Assembly: GCA_964421355.1 (NCBI GenBank)
Contig: CAYQWX010000020.1
Location: forward strand, 1 to 27,622
Direction of reading: 5' to 3'
From: JALTDM01 sp964421355
GTDB lineage: Bacteria; Bacteroidota; Bacteroidia; Bacteroidales; JALTDM01
DNA length: 27,622 nt
Both the position numbers and the translations under genes were made by a program. Within the stretch, counting starts at the first letter, position 1. The number at the start of each line of letters is the position of its first letter. A model generated the notes under the pieces. That model was not told the origin of the DNA and ran no database searches. It saw nothing but the letters and a program-made list of their open reading frames with translations. This document shows positions 1 through 7,926 of the stretch, piece after piece.

Positions 1-879
1 TAGTCCGCGTTTTGTTACAAAGTTGAAAATACCACCTTTGCCATTTTTATCTCCAGGATACCAATTTTGTACGGTTGAATATTTTACTTCAGCATCTTTT
101 AACACAACTATTTCTACAACAGCGGCATGTAATTGATTTTCATCCCTTTGTGGTGCAGTGCATCCTTCCAGATAACTTACATAACTGCCTTCATCAGCAA
201 TTATAAGTGTACGTTCAAACTGTCCTGTATTTGCAGCATTTATTCTAAAATAGCTTGATAATTCCATTGGACATCTTACTCCTTTGGGGATGTAAACAAA
301 AGAACCATCACTAAATACGGCAGAGTTTAATGCGGCAAAGTAATTGTCCCCGGCAGGAACTACCGATGCCAAATATTTTTTTACCAAATCTGGATGATCT
401 TGAATTGCTTCACTTATTGAGCAAAATATTATTCCCAGGTTTGATAATGTTTCTTTGAAGGTTGTTTTTACAGATGTGCTATCTACAATGGCATCTACTG
501 CTACTCCAGCTAATACCAACTGTTCTTCTAACGGAATACCGAGTTTGTTAAAAGTATCTAATATTTCAGGGTCTACTTCATCCAGACTATTGTATTTTGG
601 CTTTTTAGGTGAGGCAAAATAACTTATAGATTGATAATCTATTTCCGGGATTTTTAGATGTCCCCATTTAGGCATTTCCATTTTTTTCCATTTTTTATAT
701 GCCTTTAATCTAAAATCTAACATCCACTGGGGTTCGTTTTTTTTTGCAGATATAAGTTTTATTATATCTTCATTTAATCCCGGAGGAATGATATCCTCTT
801 CTATGTTGCTTACAAAACCAAATTCATAATCATTTTCAGTTACTTTTTTTAATATATCATCATTTTTTTTGTTTTCCAT
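1..879 (-). CDS. sufB: Fe-S cluster assembly scaffold SufB (partial, N-terminal 293 residues)
   Basis: SufB is the core of the cytosolic SufBCD scaffold that builds Fe-S clusters. The reading frame opens with ATG at 879 on the minus strand and is still open at base 1, so about 60% of a normal ~480-residue SufB is present and the C-terminal part lies outside the window. Recognisable family blocks are DGSFVYIPKGVRCPMELS near residues 191-208, YLEGCTAPQRDENQLHAAVV near 236-255, and GGIFNFVTKRG just before the edge. Cys240 in EGCTAP matches the conserved cysteine of E. coli SufB (Cys254 there, from memory). The gene starts 12 bases after the stop of the TlpA-like lipoprotein, so it is probably the third gene of a gatB-tlpA-sufB transcript. 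sufC and sufD would be expected next, beyond the edge. No Shine-Dalgarno sequence is visible. Identity is very secure. Confidence 0.96.
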   Translation of the reverse strand, partial: MENKKNDDILKKVTENDYEFGFVSNIEEDIIPPGLNEDIIKLISAKKNEPQWMLDFRLKAYKKWKKMEMPKWGHLKIPEIDYQSISYFASPKKPKYNSLDEVDPEILDTFNKLGIPLEEQLVLAGVAVDAIVDSTSVKTTFKETLSNLGIIFCSISEAIQDHPDLVKKYLASVVPAGDNYFAALNSAVFSDGSFVYIPKGVRCPMELSSYFRINAANTGQFERTLIIADEGSYVSYLEGCTAPQRDENQLHAAVVEIVVLKDAEVKYSTVQNWYPGDKNGKGGIFNFVTKRGL

Positions 880-891
880 AGTTTTTGTTTT

Positions 892-2088
892 TTATTCACC
901 GAAAATTTCTTTCAGCTTTTCACCCAGTCTGGGTCCTCGTAAGTTAGTTGCAATTATTTTTCCGTTTTTATCTATTAAAAAGTTTGACGGAATACTTCTA
1001 ACTCCGTATAGTTTGGCTGGTTCAGATTGCCAATATTTTAAGTCGCTTACGTGGTACCATTTGTCAAGGTGGTCGTCATGTATTGCTTTTATCCATGCAT
1101 CTTTGTTTCTGTCAAGAGATACTTGGAATATTTCAAAACCTTTGTCATGATATTTTTTGTATGTTGCTACAAGGTTTGGACTTTCTCTTCTACATGGAGG
1201 ACACCAGCTTGCCCAGAAGTCTAATAAAACATATTTGCCTCTTAAATCAGATAGTTTATAGATTTTGCCATCAGGACCTGGGTATGCAATATCTGGAGCT
1301 TCTTTACCATACAATCCACCTTGTTGCATCATTTTTGCTTTTTTGATTTGTTCTTTGGTTTGTAATACCATTGAGTGAAGTTGTTTTGCATGTTTGCTAT
1401 TCGGATAGTTTTTTATAAGTTCTTTATCTACCGTTTCAAAATATTTTAAGTCTTTTTGGGGATTAAATACGGGATTTCTAGGTCCTAATTGTTGATATAA
1501 TGCAAGCATTCCTGCAAAGTTTCCTTTGTTTTTTTCTATAAATTGTGTTAAGAAGTTTTTTTCTTGTCCATAAATTTGATAATAGATTTTGTCTAATACT
1601 TTTTTTATTGAATCAAGTTTGGAAGGATTGTTTTTTCTATAGTCCATGTAAACTTTTGATAATGAGTCCACTCGTGTGATACTTTTAGCATTGTGAATTA
1701 TCATTTCTTTGGCTATTTCCGATTGTTTGGACCCTTTAATATCATAAGTGAATACAAGGTTGTTAGCATCTCCTGATATATCTATTTCTTTGTCAGTAGA
1801 GTCAACTATCAAATATATAAATTGATTTGAGTTGTCTATTTGTACTATGTAATAGTCAGGTTCGGTATAAGGGAGTTTCAGTTCAAATTTTCCTTTTTTG
1901 GCTATTGCAGAATCTATTGTTTCCAGTTGGTTGCCAGCTATTTTCTTTAGATAAATAGTTTTGTTGTCTGCATTTTTGAATTTACCTTTTACAATGATTT
2001 TTCCATCATTGCCTGTAGAAGCATTGTTGTTGCTACAGCTTAATACTAATACGCCTAAAATTCCAAAAAGTAATACAAGTTTTTTCAT
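892..2088 (-). CDS. TlpA-family thiol-disulfide oxidoreductase lipoprotein with DUF4369-like N-terminal domain
   Basis: A 398-residue envelope lipoprotein. Residues 1-18 form a signal peptide with a lipobox ending in Cys18 (VLVLSC), so the mature protein should be membrane anchored. Residues about 30-120 look like the beta-rich DUF4369 domain common in Bacteroidota (KGKFKNADNKTIYLKKI). A helical linker follows, with the TlpA/AhpC-type thioredoxin fold from about 262 to the end. The active site is FWASWCPPC, with Cys296 and Cys299; SIPSNF (Pro367) supplies the cis-proline. Proteins of this type reduce or isomerise disulfides on the periplasmic side; the client is unknown. The gene sits 14 bases downstream of gatB and 12 bases upstream of sufB. 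That placement fits co-transcription but does not imply a direct role in either pathway. The family call is secure; the physiological role is not. Confidence 0.9.
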   Translation of the reverse strand: MKKLVLLFGILGVLVLSCSNNNASTGNDGKIIVKGKFKNADNKTIYLKKIAGNQLETIDSAIAKKGKFELKLPYTEPDYYIVQIDNSNQFIYLIVDSTDKEIDISGDANNLVFTYDIKGSKQSEIAKEMIIHNAKSITRVDSLSKVYMDYRKNNPSKLDSIKKVLDKIYYQIYGQEKNFLTQFIEKNKGNFAGMLALYQQLGPRNPVFNPQKDLKYFETVDKELIKNYPNSKHAKQLHSMVLQTKEQIKKAKMMQQGGLYGKEAPDIAYPGPDGKIYKLSDLRGKYVLLDFWASWCPPCRRESPNLVATYKKYHDKGFEIFQVSLDRNKDAWIKAIHDDHLDKWYHVSDLKYWQSEPAKLYGVRSIPSNFLIDKNGKIIATNLRGPRLGEKLKEIFGE

Positions 2089-2102
2089 TGTTAATTGGGT
2101 TT

Positions 2103-3560
2103 TTATTGATTTAATAATTTATTTAATAGTTTATTTGTTTCTTTTGGGTTTGCTTTACCTCCTGTTGCTTTCATCACTTCTCCCATGAATAGACCGATTA
2201 GTCCTTTTTTCCCTTTTCGGTATTCTTGTACTTTGTTTGGATATTTATCCAATACGGTTTTTATTATTTGTTCCAACTCCTTTTCATCTGATTTTACTAT
2301 TAAGTTTTTGTCTTTTGCAATTTGTTGTGGTGTGGTATTGGGATTTTTTATCATTTCCGTGAAGATGATTTTGGAGGCAATGTTGTGAGTAATTTCTCCC
2401 TTATCTACCATATTTATTATTTCTGCAATTTGATTAGGCAACAAAGGAAAATCTTCTATTTCCATTGCATTTTGGTTTAGGTATGCTTTTATTTGTACCA
2501 TAAGCCAGTTGGCAGCTGATTTATAATTTTTTGTATGTTTTATTATTTCTTCAAAATAAATAGCCAAGTGTTTGTTTTCTGTGATAACACGGCTATCGTA
2601 ATCGCTTAATTTATATTCATTTATGTATTTCAGTTTCAATTCGTTAGGTAAAGGAGGCATTTGTTGTTCTACGGTTTGTATGTAGCTTTCGTGCAATGTA
2701 ATAGGTGTGATGTCTGGTTCAGGAAAATAGCGGTAATCTTCTGCTTCTTCTTTTGTACGCATTACGAATGTAATATTCTTTACAGGGTCGTAGCCGCGTG
2801 TTTCTTGGGTAACCTTCCCACCGTTTTCTATTAGTTCTATTTGGCGTTTTATTTCATAGTTTATAGCATGTTCTACATGAGAGAATGAGTTTAGGTTTTT
2901 TACTTCGGTACGTGTTCCGAAATAATTTACTCCTTTAGGTCTTACGGATATGTTGGCATCACAGCGAAGACTTCCTTCTTCCATATTCCCGTCTGATATT
3001 TCAAGGTATCTAACTAATTTACGAAGTTCAGAAAGGTAAGCATGGGCTTCTTTTCCTGATCTAAAATCAGGTTCTGATACAATTTCAAGCAAGGGAGTTC
3101 CAGCTCTATTCAAATCTATGAGTGTATAAAATGGATCTTGATCGTGGATGCTTTTGCCGGAATCTTCTTCCATGTGTATCCGTGTCAAGTTGATATGCTT
3201 GGTGCTACCATCTACTTCAATTGGTATGTATCCACCTGTGCATATTGGAGTAGTATGCTGTGTAATTTGATAACCTTTGGGTAAGTCTGCATAAAAGTAG
3301 TTTTTACGGGCAAACTCATTATACAGGTTTATGTTTGCTTTGCATGCCAGTCCAAGTTTTATTGCATATTCAAACATTTTTTCATTTATAACGGGTAATG
3401 TGCCCGGATGTCCGAGAGATATAGGACTAACATTGGTGTTGGGTCTATCACCAAATTCATTTTTGTCGGAGGAAAATGCTTTACTTTGTGTTAGAAGTTG
3501 TATGTGAACTTCTAATCCAATTATGGCTTCGTATTTATCAAAATTTATTTTTTCTGTCAT
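2103..3560 (-). CDS. gatB: Aspartyl/glutamyl-tRNA(Asn/Gln) amidotransferase subunit B
   Basis: GatB is the kinase-like subunit of GatCAB, which converts misacylated Glu-tRNA(Gln) or Asp-tRNA(Asn) to the amidated form in the cytoplasm. The protein is 485 residues, full family length. Diagnostic blocks are visible in order: GLEVHIQL (15-22), ARKNYFYADLPKGYQIT (84-100), IHMEEDSGKS (128-137), DLNRAGTPLLEIVSEPD (149-165), EGSLRCDANIS (195-205) and DYRYFPEPD (275-283). The helical tRNA-binding GatB/YqeY tail occupies about 335-485. gatA and gatC are not adjacent, which is common when Gat genes are dispersed. The gene begins 96 bases beyond the dipeptidyl peptidase stop and has its own candidate -7 element (3585-3592), so it probably starts a transcript that continues into the TlpA lipoprotein and sufB. 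Confidence 0.97.
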   Translation of the reverse strand: MTEKINFDKYEAIIGLEVHIQLLTQSKAFSSDKNEFGDRPNTNVSPISLGHPGTLPVINEKMFEYAIKLGLACKANINLYNEFARKNYFYADLPKGYQITQHTTPICTGGYIPIEVDGSTKHINLTRIHMEEDSGKSIHDQDPFYTLIDLNRAGTPLLEIVSEPDFRSGKEAHAYLSELRKLVRYLEISDGNMEEGSLRCDANISVRPKGVNYFGTRTEVKNLNSFSHVEHAINYEIKRQIELIENGGKVTQETRGYDPVKNITFVMRTKEEAEDYRYFPEPDITPITLHESYIQTVEQQMPPLPNELKLKYINEYKLSDYDSRVITENKHLAIYFEEIIKHTKNYKSAANWLMVQIKAYLNQNAMEIEDFPLLPNQIAEIINMVDKGEITHNIASKIIFTEMIKNPNTTPQQIAKDKNLIVKSDEKELEQIIKTVLDKYPNKVQEYRKGKKGLIGLFMGEVMKATGGKANPKETNKLLNKLLNQ

Positions 3561-3584
3561 TTTTTATATCAAAAATTTAGAATA

Positions 3585-3592
3585 CAAAATTA
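3585..3592 (-). promoter_or_regulatory. Candidate Bacteroidota -7 promoter element for gatB
   Basis: Read on the minus strand, these bases are TAATTTTG, an exact match to the Bacteroidota sigma-factor -7 consensus TAnnTTTG. It lies 24 bases before the gatB start codon, leaving a short 5' leader. I see no TTG at the expected -33 distance, so this is a one-element prediction in AT-rich DNA. Confidence 0.4.
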
Positions 3593-3656
3593 CACTCTTT
3601 TTCTTTTTGTTTTAACCTGTTATTTACAAAATACCTAAAAGTAATTATCTGTTTAA

Positions 3657-5819
3657 TTAGTTTTTATCTCTTAAAAAAGTATTAAAATAGTCAGTAATTT
3701 TTGCAAGTAAATGGATTCTGTTGTATCCTCTTACATTATGTTCCGACCTTGGATATACAAAATAATCTATAGGCACATTATCATCTATACATTTTTGTAA
3801 AAATAGCAAGCTGTGTTGCCATACTACGGTTTTATCTATTGCACCGTGTATAATCATAAATCTTCTACCTTTAAGTGTTTTTATTTTTTCATCGTTTAAT
3901 AATGATGTTTCTTTGTACCCTTCGGGGTTTTCTTGAGGGGTGTCCATATAGCGTTCTCCATACATTACTTCGTAGTATTTCCAGTCTATTACAGGTCCTC
4001 CTGCAACTCCTACTTTGAATGTTTTAGGATAATTTAGCATAAGAGATGTTGTCATAAATCCTCCAAAACTCCAGCCATCTACTCCTATGCGGGAAGTATC
4101 TACATAAGACAGGTTTTCGAGATATTTTATTCCTTGCATTTGATCTCTCATTTCCGTTTGTCCCAGGTGACGATGCACTATGCTTTCAAAAGCAAATCCA
4201 CGATTAGAAGAACCACGATTGTCTAATGTAAATACAATATAGCCTTCTTGTGCCATATAGTATAGCCATAGTTGAGCTCCTCCTAACCATGAATTAGTGA
4301 TTAGTTGTACATGGGGACCACCATATACATATACCAATACGGGATATTTGCGAGTGCTGTCAAAATCTGGAGGGTAAATCATACGACAATAAAGGTCAGT
4401 TTTTTTGTTGTCAGCCTTTATTGTGAATATTTTCATTTTGCCGAACAAGTATTTATCTGCAATATTGTCAGATTTGGTAATTGTGTAAAGTTTTTTTCCT
4501 GATAGGTTTTTTACTTCATATATTTTTGGTGTTTTTGTATTGGAATATGCATCTATAAACAAATTTGCATAAGTATTTATTTTAGCAGAATGTGTGCCTT
4601 CCTCTGGAGTTAAATCTACAGTCTTGCCTGAGGAAAGAGAAGTTTTGTATATGTGTGTTTCTATAGGGGTAGGATTTGCTGCTGCATAAATTACATTTTC
4701 ACCTTTTTTGTCAAAATCTAAAAATTCTGTTACTTCCCATTTGCCTTTAGTAACTTGTTTAATTAGTTTGCCGTCAGTATTGTATAAATAAAAGTGTCTA
4801 TAGCCGTCACGTCTGCTTAACCAAAGGAATTGGTTGTCTTTGCCGGGAATAAAAAACAGTGGATTTTCAGGTTCTACATATTTATCGTTAGTTTCTTCAA
4901 ATAGAGTTTTTACTTTTTTGCCAGTAGTAATATCATATTTGTTTAACCATAAATGATTTTGATCACGGTTTAATATGCCTATATAAATGTATTTTTCGTT
5001 TGGTCCCCAAGTAACAGCAGTGAGATATTGGTCGGTAGTACCATTTTCTATATAAATTGTCTTTCCTGTTTTTATGTTATATACACCTAACCATACTATT
5101 TCACTTGTCATTCCTGCCATTGGGTATTTTATTGGCTTTACGGAAGCTACTCTGGTAGTAATATCTACCAATGGATAGTCAGAAACTTTTCTTTCATCTT
5201 TTCTGTAAAAAGCGATAAAATTACCTTTTGGTGACCAGAAAATACCTTTATTTATTCCAAATTCATTACGGCTTACTATTTGTCCACAAACAATTCCTTT
5301 TGGTTCATTTGTTATTTGAATGTTTTTGCCGTCTTTGGTTAGTAAATAAAGATTGTTGTCAATGGTATATGCTATAGCATTTGCATTCTTGTCATAAAAT
5401 ATGTTTTCGGCTTTGGACGATAGAACAAATTTATTTTTCAATTGTTTTTTTTGTATGTCAATTAGATATATTGTTGTGTCGTCTTTGATGTATAATGTGT
5501 TTTTGTTTATCCATTTATATGAATATATACTTTTTACAGAGTCTTTTGTAATTGATATTACTTCTTTGGAGGTAATTAAGTCTTTATTTTTTGATTGATT
5601 GGTTTTGCTTATTTTTATTGCATCAAACTTGTCGTTTACGAATGTGTATTCATTAGTTTCTGGACGCCATTTAAGTCCATAAATATATTTACCATACAAT
5701 GAATAATTTACTACAGCGTCTCGTAATGTTAATTTTTGTTTGGTTTGTTCTTGTTGGGCAATAGTTACAGAGCTTAACAATAATAACCAAATGCTTAATA
5801 AAAATCTAATATTTTTCAT
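3657..5819 (-). CDS. Dipeptidyl peptidase IV (S9B family serine peptidase), secreted
   Basis: A 720-residue prolyl dipeptidyl peptidase that removes X-Pro or X-Ala dipeptides from peptide N-termini, probably in the periplasm or at the surface. The start at 5819 is chosen because it gives a proper signal peptide (MKNIRFLLSIWLLLLSSVTIA, residues 1-21); the frame extends 11 codons further upstream, but that would bury the signal. Residues about 30-470 are the beta-propeller domain and about 475-720 the alpha/beta hydrolase domain. The catalytic triad is Ser584 in GWSFGG, Asp662 in HGAIDKTV and His694 in RSEHNV. The propeller motif RNEFGI (184-189) and the hydrolase blocks YGGPH and DNRGSSNRG resemble the Porphyromonas-type DPP IV, recalled from memory. 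It probably serves peptide scavenging. It faces away from mraZ and is followed after 96 bases by gatB, with no clear terminator between. Another S9 dipeptidyl specificity remains possible. Confidence 0.92.
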   Translation of the reverse strand: MKNIRFLLSIWLLLLSSVTIAQQEQTKQKLTLRDAVVNYSLYGKYIYGLKWRPETNEYTFVNDKFDAIKISKTNQSKNKDLITSKEVISITKDSVKSIYSYKWINKNTLYIKDDTTIYLIDIQKKQLKNKFVLSSKAENIFYDKNANAIAYTIDNNLYLLTKDGKNIQITNEPKGIVCGQIVSRNEFGINKGIFWSPKGNFIAFYRKDERKVSDYPLVDITTRVASVKPIKYPMAGMTSEIVWLGVYNIKTGKTIYIENGTTDQYLTAVTWGPNEKYIYIGILNRDQNHLWLNKYDITTGKKVKTLFEETNDKYVEPENPLFFIPGKDNQFLWLSRRDGYRHFYLYNTDGKLIKQVTKGKWEVTEFLDFDKKGENVIYAAANPTPIETHIYKTSLSSGKTVDLTPEEGTHSAKINTYANLFIDAYSNTKTPKIYEVKNLSGKKLYTITKSDNIADKYLFGKMKIFTIKADNKKTDLYCRMIYPPDFDSTRKYPVLVYVYGGPHVQLITNSWLGGAQLWLYYMAQEGYIVFTLDNRGSSNRGFAFESIVHRHLGQTEMRDQMQGIKYLENLSYVDTSRIGVDGWSFGGFMTTSLMLNYPKTFKVGVAGGPVIDWKYYEVMYGERYMDTPQENPEGYKETSLLNDEKIKTLKGRRFMIIHGAIDKTVVWQHSLLFLQKCIDDNVPIDYFVYPRSEHNVRGYNRIHLLAKITDYFNTFLRDKN

Positions 5820-5849
5820 AAGTATTGTTTGTTTATTAAAAATCCAAAG

Positions 5850-5857
5850 CAAAAGTA
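5850..5857 (-). promoter_or_regulatory. Candidate Bacteroidota -7 promoter element for DPP IV
   Basis: On the minus strand these bases read TACTTTTG, matching TAnnTTTG exactly. The element lies 30 bases before the chosen DPP IV start at 5819, which also supports that start over the longer frame, whose initiation codon would overlap it. No matching -33 TTG is visible. Confidence 0.35.
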
Positions 5858-6045
5858 AAGGAAAATATTGTTAGTTGAATTGTTTGTTGATAAAAATTGA
5901 ATTATAAATAGGTAATTTCTTATGAAAAAGACAAGAAAAATACAGTTATCAAAACAATACATAAAACTAAATGTGAGAGTTTCATATTTTATTTTTTGTA
6001 AAGGTGAAAAAAGTTGATATCTGTATAATTTGGGTGTTAATAATA

Positions 6046-6053
6046 TATTTTTG
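6046..6053 (+). promoter_or_regulatory. Candidate -7 promoter element for the dcw operon
   Basis: TATTTTTG matches TAnnTTTG and would place the transcription start near 6060, some 120 bases before mraZ and upstream of the repeats at 6101-6130. The -33 partner is poor (CTG at 6021-6023 with 22 bases between). A TATAAT hexamer at 6024-6029 is an alternative. Because the DNA is very AT-rich, this is a weak call. Confidence 0.28.
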
Positions 6054-6100
6054 TGGTTTTAATTTATTGGTTCTCAGTTGTTTGTGTTTTGCGAAAAAAT

Positions 6101-6130
6101 TTAGTGTTAAAAAGTGGTAAAAAATGTTAT
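6101..6130 (+). promoter_or_regulatory. Three phased direct repeats, candidate MraZ operator
   Basis: Three consecutive 10-base units, TTAGTGTTAA, AAAGTGGTAA and AAAATGTTAT, share the pattern nnARTGKTAW with a period of exactly 10 bases. They end 50 bases before the mraZ start. MraZ proteins are known to bind short direct repeats in front of their own operons: TGGGN with 5-base spacers in E. coli, and AAAGTGK in mollicutes. The middle unit matches the mollicute box exactly and the flanking ones differ by one or two bases. Autoregulation of the dcw operon by the adjacent mraZ product is therefore the natural reading. The assignment is an inference from spacing, sequence and position. Confidence 0.6.
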
Positions 6131-6180
6131 TATATGGAAAAAATGATTTATTTTTACACAAAAATTTATAGTGGAATAGA

Positions 6181-6645
6181 ATGCCCGCATTTATTGGAGA
6201 CATAAAAGGGAAAGTTGATACTAAAGGTAGAGTAGTGGTGCCTTCTGCATTTGTTAAAAAAATGGATGCTAAGGATGCGGGTAAATTTGTTATCAAAAAA
6301 GACATTTTTGCCAATTGTTTGGTTTTGTATCCTATGAGTGAATGGGAACGTCAAGTGGATGTCATTTCACGCAACATAAATCCGTATAATAGACAACATA
6401 ATTTGTTTATGCGACAATTTTTCAAAGATGCAGTTGAGGTTGAGATGGATTCTTTAAACAGGATACTTATTCCTAAAAATATGCTGGTTGATGTTGATAT
6501 AAAGAAAGATATAGTATTTATTGGAGAAGTTAATAAAATAGAAATGTGGAACCCCGATGCTCTTAACCAGTCTTCTATATCACAAGAGGATTTTGCCAAA
6601 TTAGCTGAAGATATTTTCAAGAAATTAGATAAGAATGATGAATAG
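6181..6645 (+). CDS. mraZ: Transcriptional regulator MraZ
   Basis: MraZ is the DNA-binding regulator that heads dcw clusters in many bacteria and binds direct repeats in front of its own operon. The protein is 154 residues, the usual length. It carries two SpoVT/AbrB-like half motifs, DTKGRVVVPS at 13-22 and DSLNRILIPK at 90-99. The second has Asn where Gly is more usual. The ATG at 6181 is the only sensible start (MPAFIGDIKGKVD is a family-typical N-terminus). The gene overlaps rsmH by 11 bases, which suggests translational coupling. The repeats at 6101-6130 are a plausible binding site for its own product. Confidence 0.95.
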   Translation: MPAFIGDIKGKVDTKGRVVVPSAFVKKMDAKDAGKFVIKKDIFANCLVLYPMSEWERQVDVISRNINPYNRQHNLFMRQFFKDAVEVEMDSLNRILIPKNMLVDVDIKKDIVFIGEVNKIEMWNPDALNQSSISQEDFAKLAEDIFKKLDKNDE

Positions 6646-7567
6646 TGAAAGTAAATACCATGTGCCTGTACTTTTGCAGGAAAGTGTAAACGGGTTGGCT
6701 ATTAAAGCGAATGGGATATATGTAGATTTAACTTTTGGAGGAGGTGGGCATGCTCGTGAGATTCTGAAATATTTAGGAAAAGAAGGTAAGTTGTATGTCT
6801 TTGATACCGATGAAGATGCCTTGGCTAATGCGGAAAATGATAAAAGGGTCATTGCTGTAAAAAGTAATTACAGATATTTTATAAATCATCTTCGTTATAA
6901 CAATGCTTTGCCTGTAGATGGTATTATTGCTGATTTAGGAGTTTCTTCATTTCAGTTTGATAATCCGGAGCGAGGGTTTACATACCGACAAGATACTCCA
7001 CTTGATATGAGAATGAATAAAAAAGCAGATTTTTCTGCTTATGATTTGATAAATACTTATGATGCACACAGGATAAAAAAAATATTGAATGCATACGGAG
7101 AAATATATAAGCCTGCACCATTGATAGCAGAGGCAATAGTTGAATATAGAAAATATCATCCTATACAGACAACTGGTGATTTGGTAAAAGTGATAGAGAA
7201 AGCAGTCGGACGCTACCCTACGCCAAAATTTTTGTCACAAGTTTTTCAAGCCATTAGAATAGAGGTAAATGATGAATTGGAAGCTCTCAAAGAAATGTTG
7301 GAAAAAACACCTTATGCCTTGAAAACAGGAGGTCGTTTGGTTGTCATTACCTATCATTCTTTGGAGGATAAATTGGTGAAATATTTTCTGAAATATAATT
7401 CTTTTGATAAGCCTAAAAATGAAGAAGAAAAGAATAGCGAAATTATGTTTAAGTTAATTAATAAAAAAGTGATAAAACCATCTTATAAAGAAATAACGAA
7501 AAATAAAAGAAGCAGAAGTGCCAAATTGAGAATAGCGGAAAGACTAAGACAGATGAAGAAAAAATAA
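6635..7567 (+). CDS. rsmH: 16S rRNA (cytosine(1402)-N(4))-methyltransferase
   Basis: RsmH (MraW) transfers a methyl group from S-adenosylmethionine to N4 of C1402 in 16S rRNA at the ribosomal P site. The protein is 310 residues, full family length. The SAM-binding block DLTFGGGGHA lies at 31-40; DLGVSSFQFD at 100-109 and the run PERGFTYRQDTPLDMRM at 111-127 are family signatures. Two adjacent ATG codons (6635 and 6638) are possible starts; both lie inside the end of mraZ. The lysine- and arginine-rich C-terminus (KNKRSRSAKLRIAERLRQ) is normal for the family. It is the second gene of the dcw operon, in its conserved place. Confidence 0.96.
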   Translation: MMNSESKYHVPVLLQESVNGLAIKANGIYVDLTFGGGGHAREILKYLGKEGKLYVFDTDEDALANAENDKRVIAVKSNYRYFINHLRYNNALPVDGIIADLGVSSFQFDNPERGFTYRQDTPLDMRMNKKADFSAYDLINTYDAHRIKKILNAYGEIYKPAPLIAEAIVEYRKYHPIQTTGDLVKVIEKAVGRYPTPKFLSQVFQAIRIEVNDELEALKEMLEKTPYALKTGGRLVVITYHSLEDKLVKYFLKYNSFDKPKNEEEKNSEIMFKLINKKVIKPSYKEITKNKRSRSAKLRIAERLRQMKKK

Positions 7568-7578
7568 TAGAAGAAGAA

Positions 7579-7920
7579 GTGAAGAGTGTTGAGAAATCTT
7601 CGAAAAGCACAATAAAAAAAGTCGGAGATTTTTTAAGTGGGGAATTTTTGGCAAAATCTAAAATAAGAGGAGAAGTGGTATTGATTGCTGTTTTGTTATT
7701 TGTGTATATATCTATACAATATTGGATGGATAATCTAGCAAAGGAAGAAATAAAGTTAAAAAAACAAAATAAAGTATTAAGAGCAAGGCAAGTTACTTTA
7801 ACATTTGAATTGATAAAGGCTGGACAAAGGTCAAATTTGGAACAGATGCTTAAAGAATATAATATGGATTTAAAAGCACCTACAACACCACCTTATGTAA
7901 TAGAAATAGAAGATGAATAG
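7579..7920 (+). CDS. ftsL: FtsL-like divisome protein
   Basis: A small bitopic membrane protein in the slot that FtsL occupies between rsmH and ftsI in Bacteroidota. The 113 residues comprise a basic cytoplasmic N-terminus, one membrane segment (about 32-49, EVVLIAVLLFVYISIQYW), then a charged helix likely to form a coiled coil (about 51-85) and a short periplasmic tail. That layout matches FtsL, which works with FtsQ and the FtsW-FtsI pair to activate septal synthesis. FtsL sequences are poorly conserved, so the call rests on topology and position. The start is uncertain: GTG at 7579 is the best ordinary start codon, with no ATG in this frame upstream, and the frame stays open back to 7507 inside rsmH. 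The next gene starts 6 bases after its stop. Confidence 0.75.
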   Translation: MKSVEKSSKSTIKKVGDFLSGEFLAKSKIRGEVVLIAVLLFVYISIQYWMDNLAKEEIKLKKQNKVLRARQVTLTFELIKAGQRSNLEQMLKEYNMDLKAPTTPPYVIEIEDE

Positions 7921-7926
7921 ATAAAA

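Larger units (their letters stand above)
5820..6180. other. Divergent intergenic region between DPP IV and mraZ
   Basis: A 361-base stretch without a convincing gene, between the outward-facing DPP IV and mraZ genes. Short minus-strand frames here are low complexity, with no family resemblance. It contains a candidate -7 element for DPP IV (5850-5857), a candidate -7 element for mraZ (6046-6053) and the three phased repeats at 6101-6130. The rest (about 5880-6020) is plain AT-rich DNA in which I see no RNA gene or strong hairpin. Confidence 0.6.

Noticed and set aside
5820..5852. Eleven-codon N-terminal extension of DPP IV
   Set aside because: It would precede and disrupt a good signal peptide and overlap the candidate -7 element; the ATG at 5819 is better.
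5982..6314. Minus-strand frame of 110 codons covering the mraZ promoter region
   Set aside because: Low-complexity translation, overlaps the conserved mraZ start, and shows no domain or start signal.
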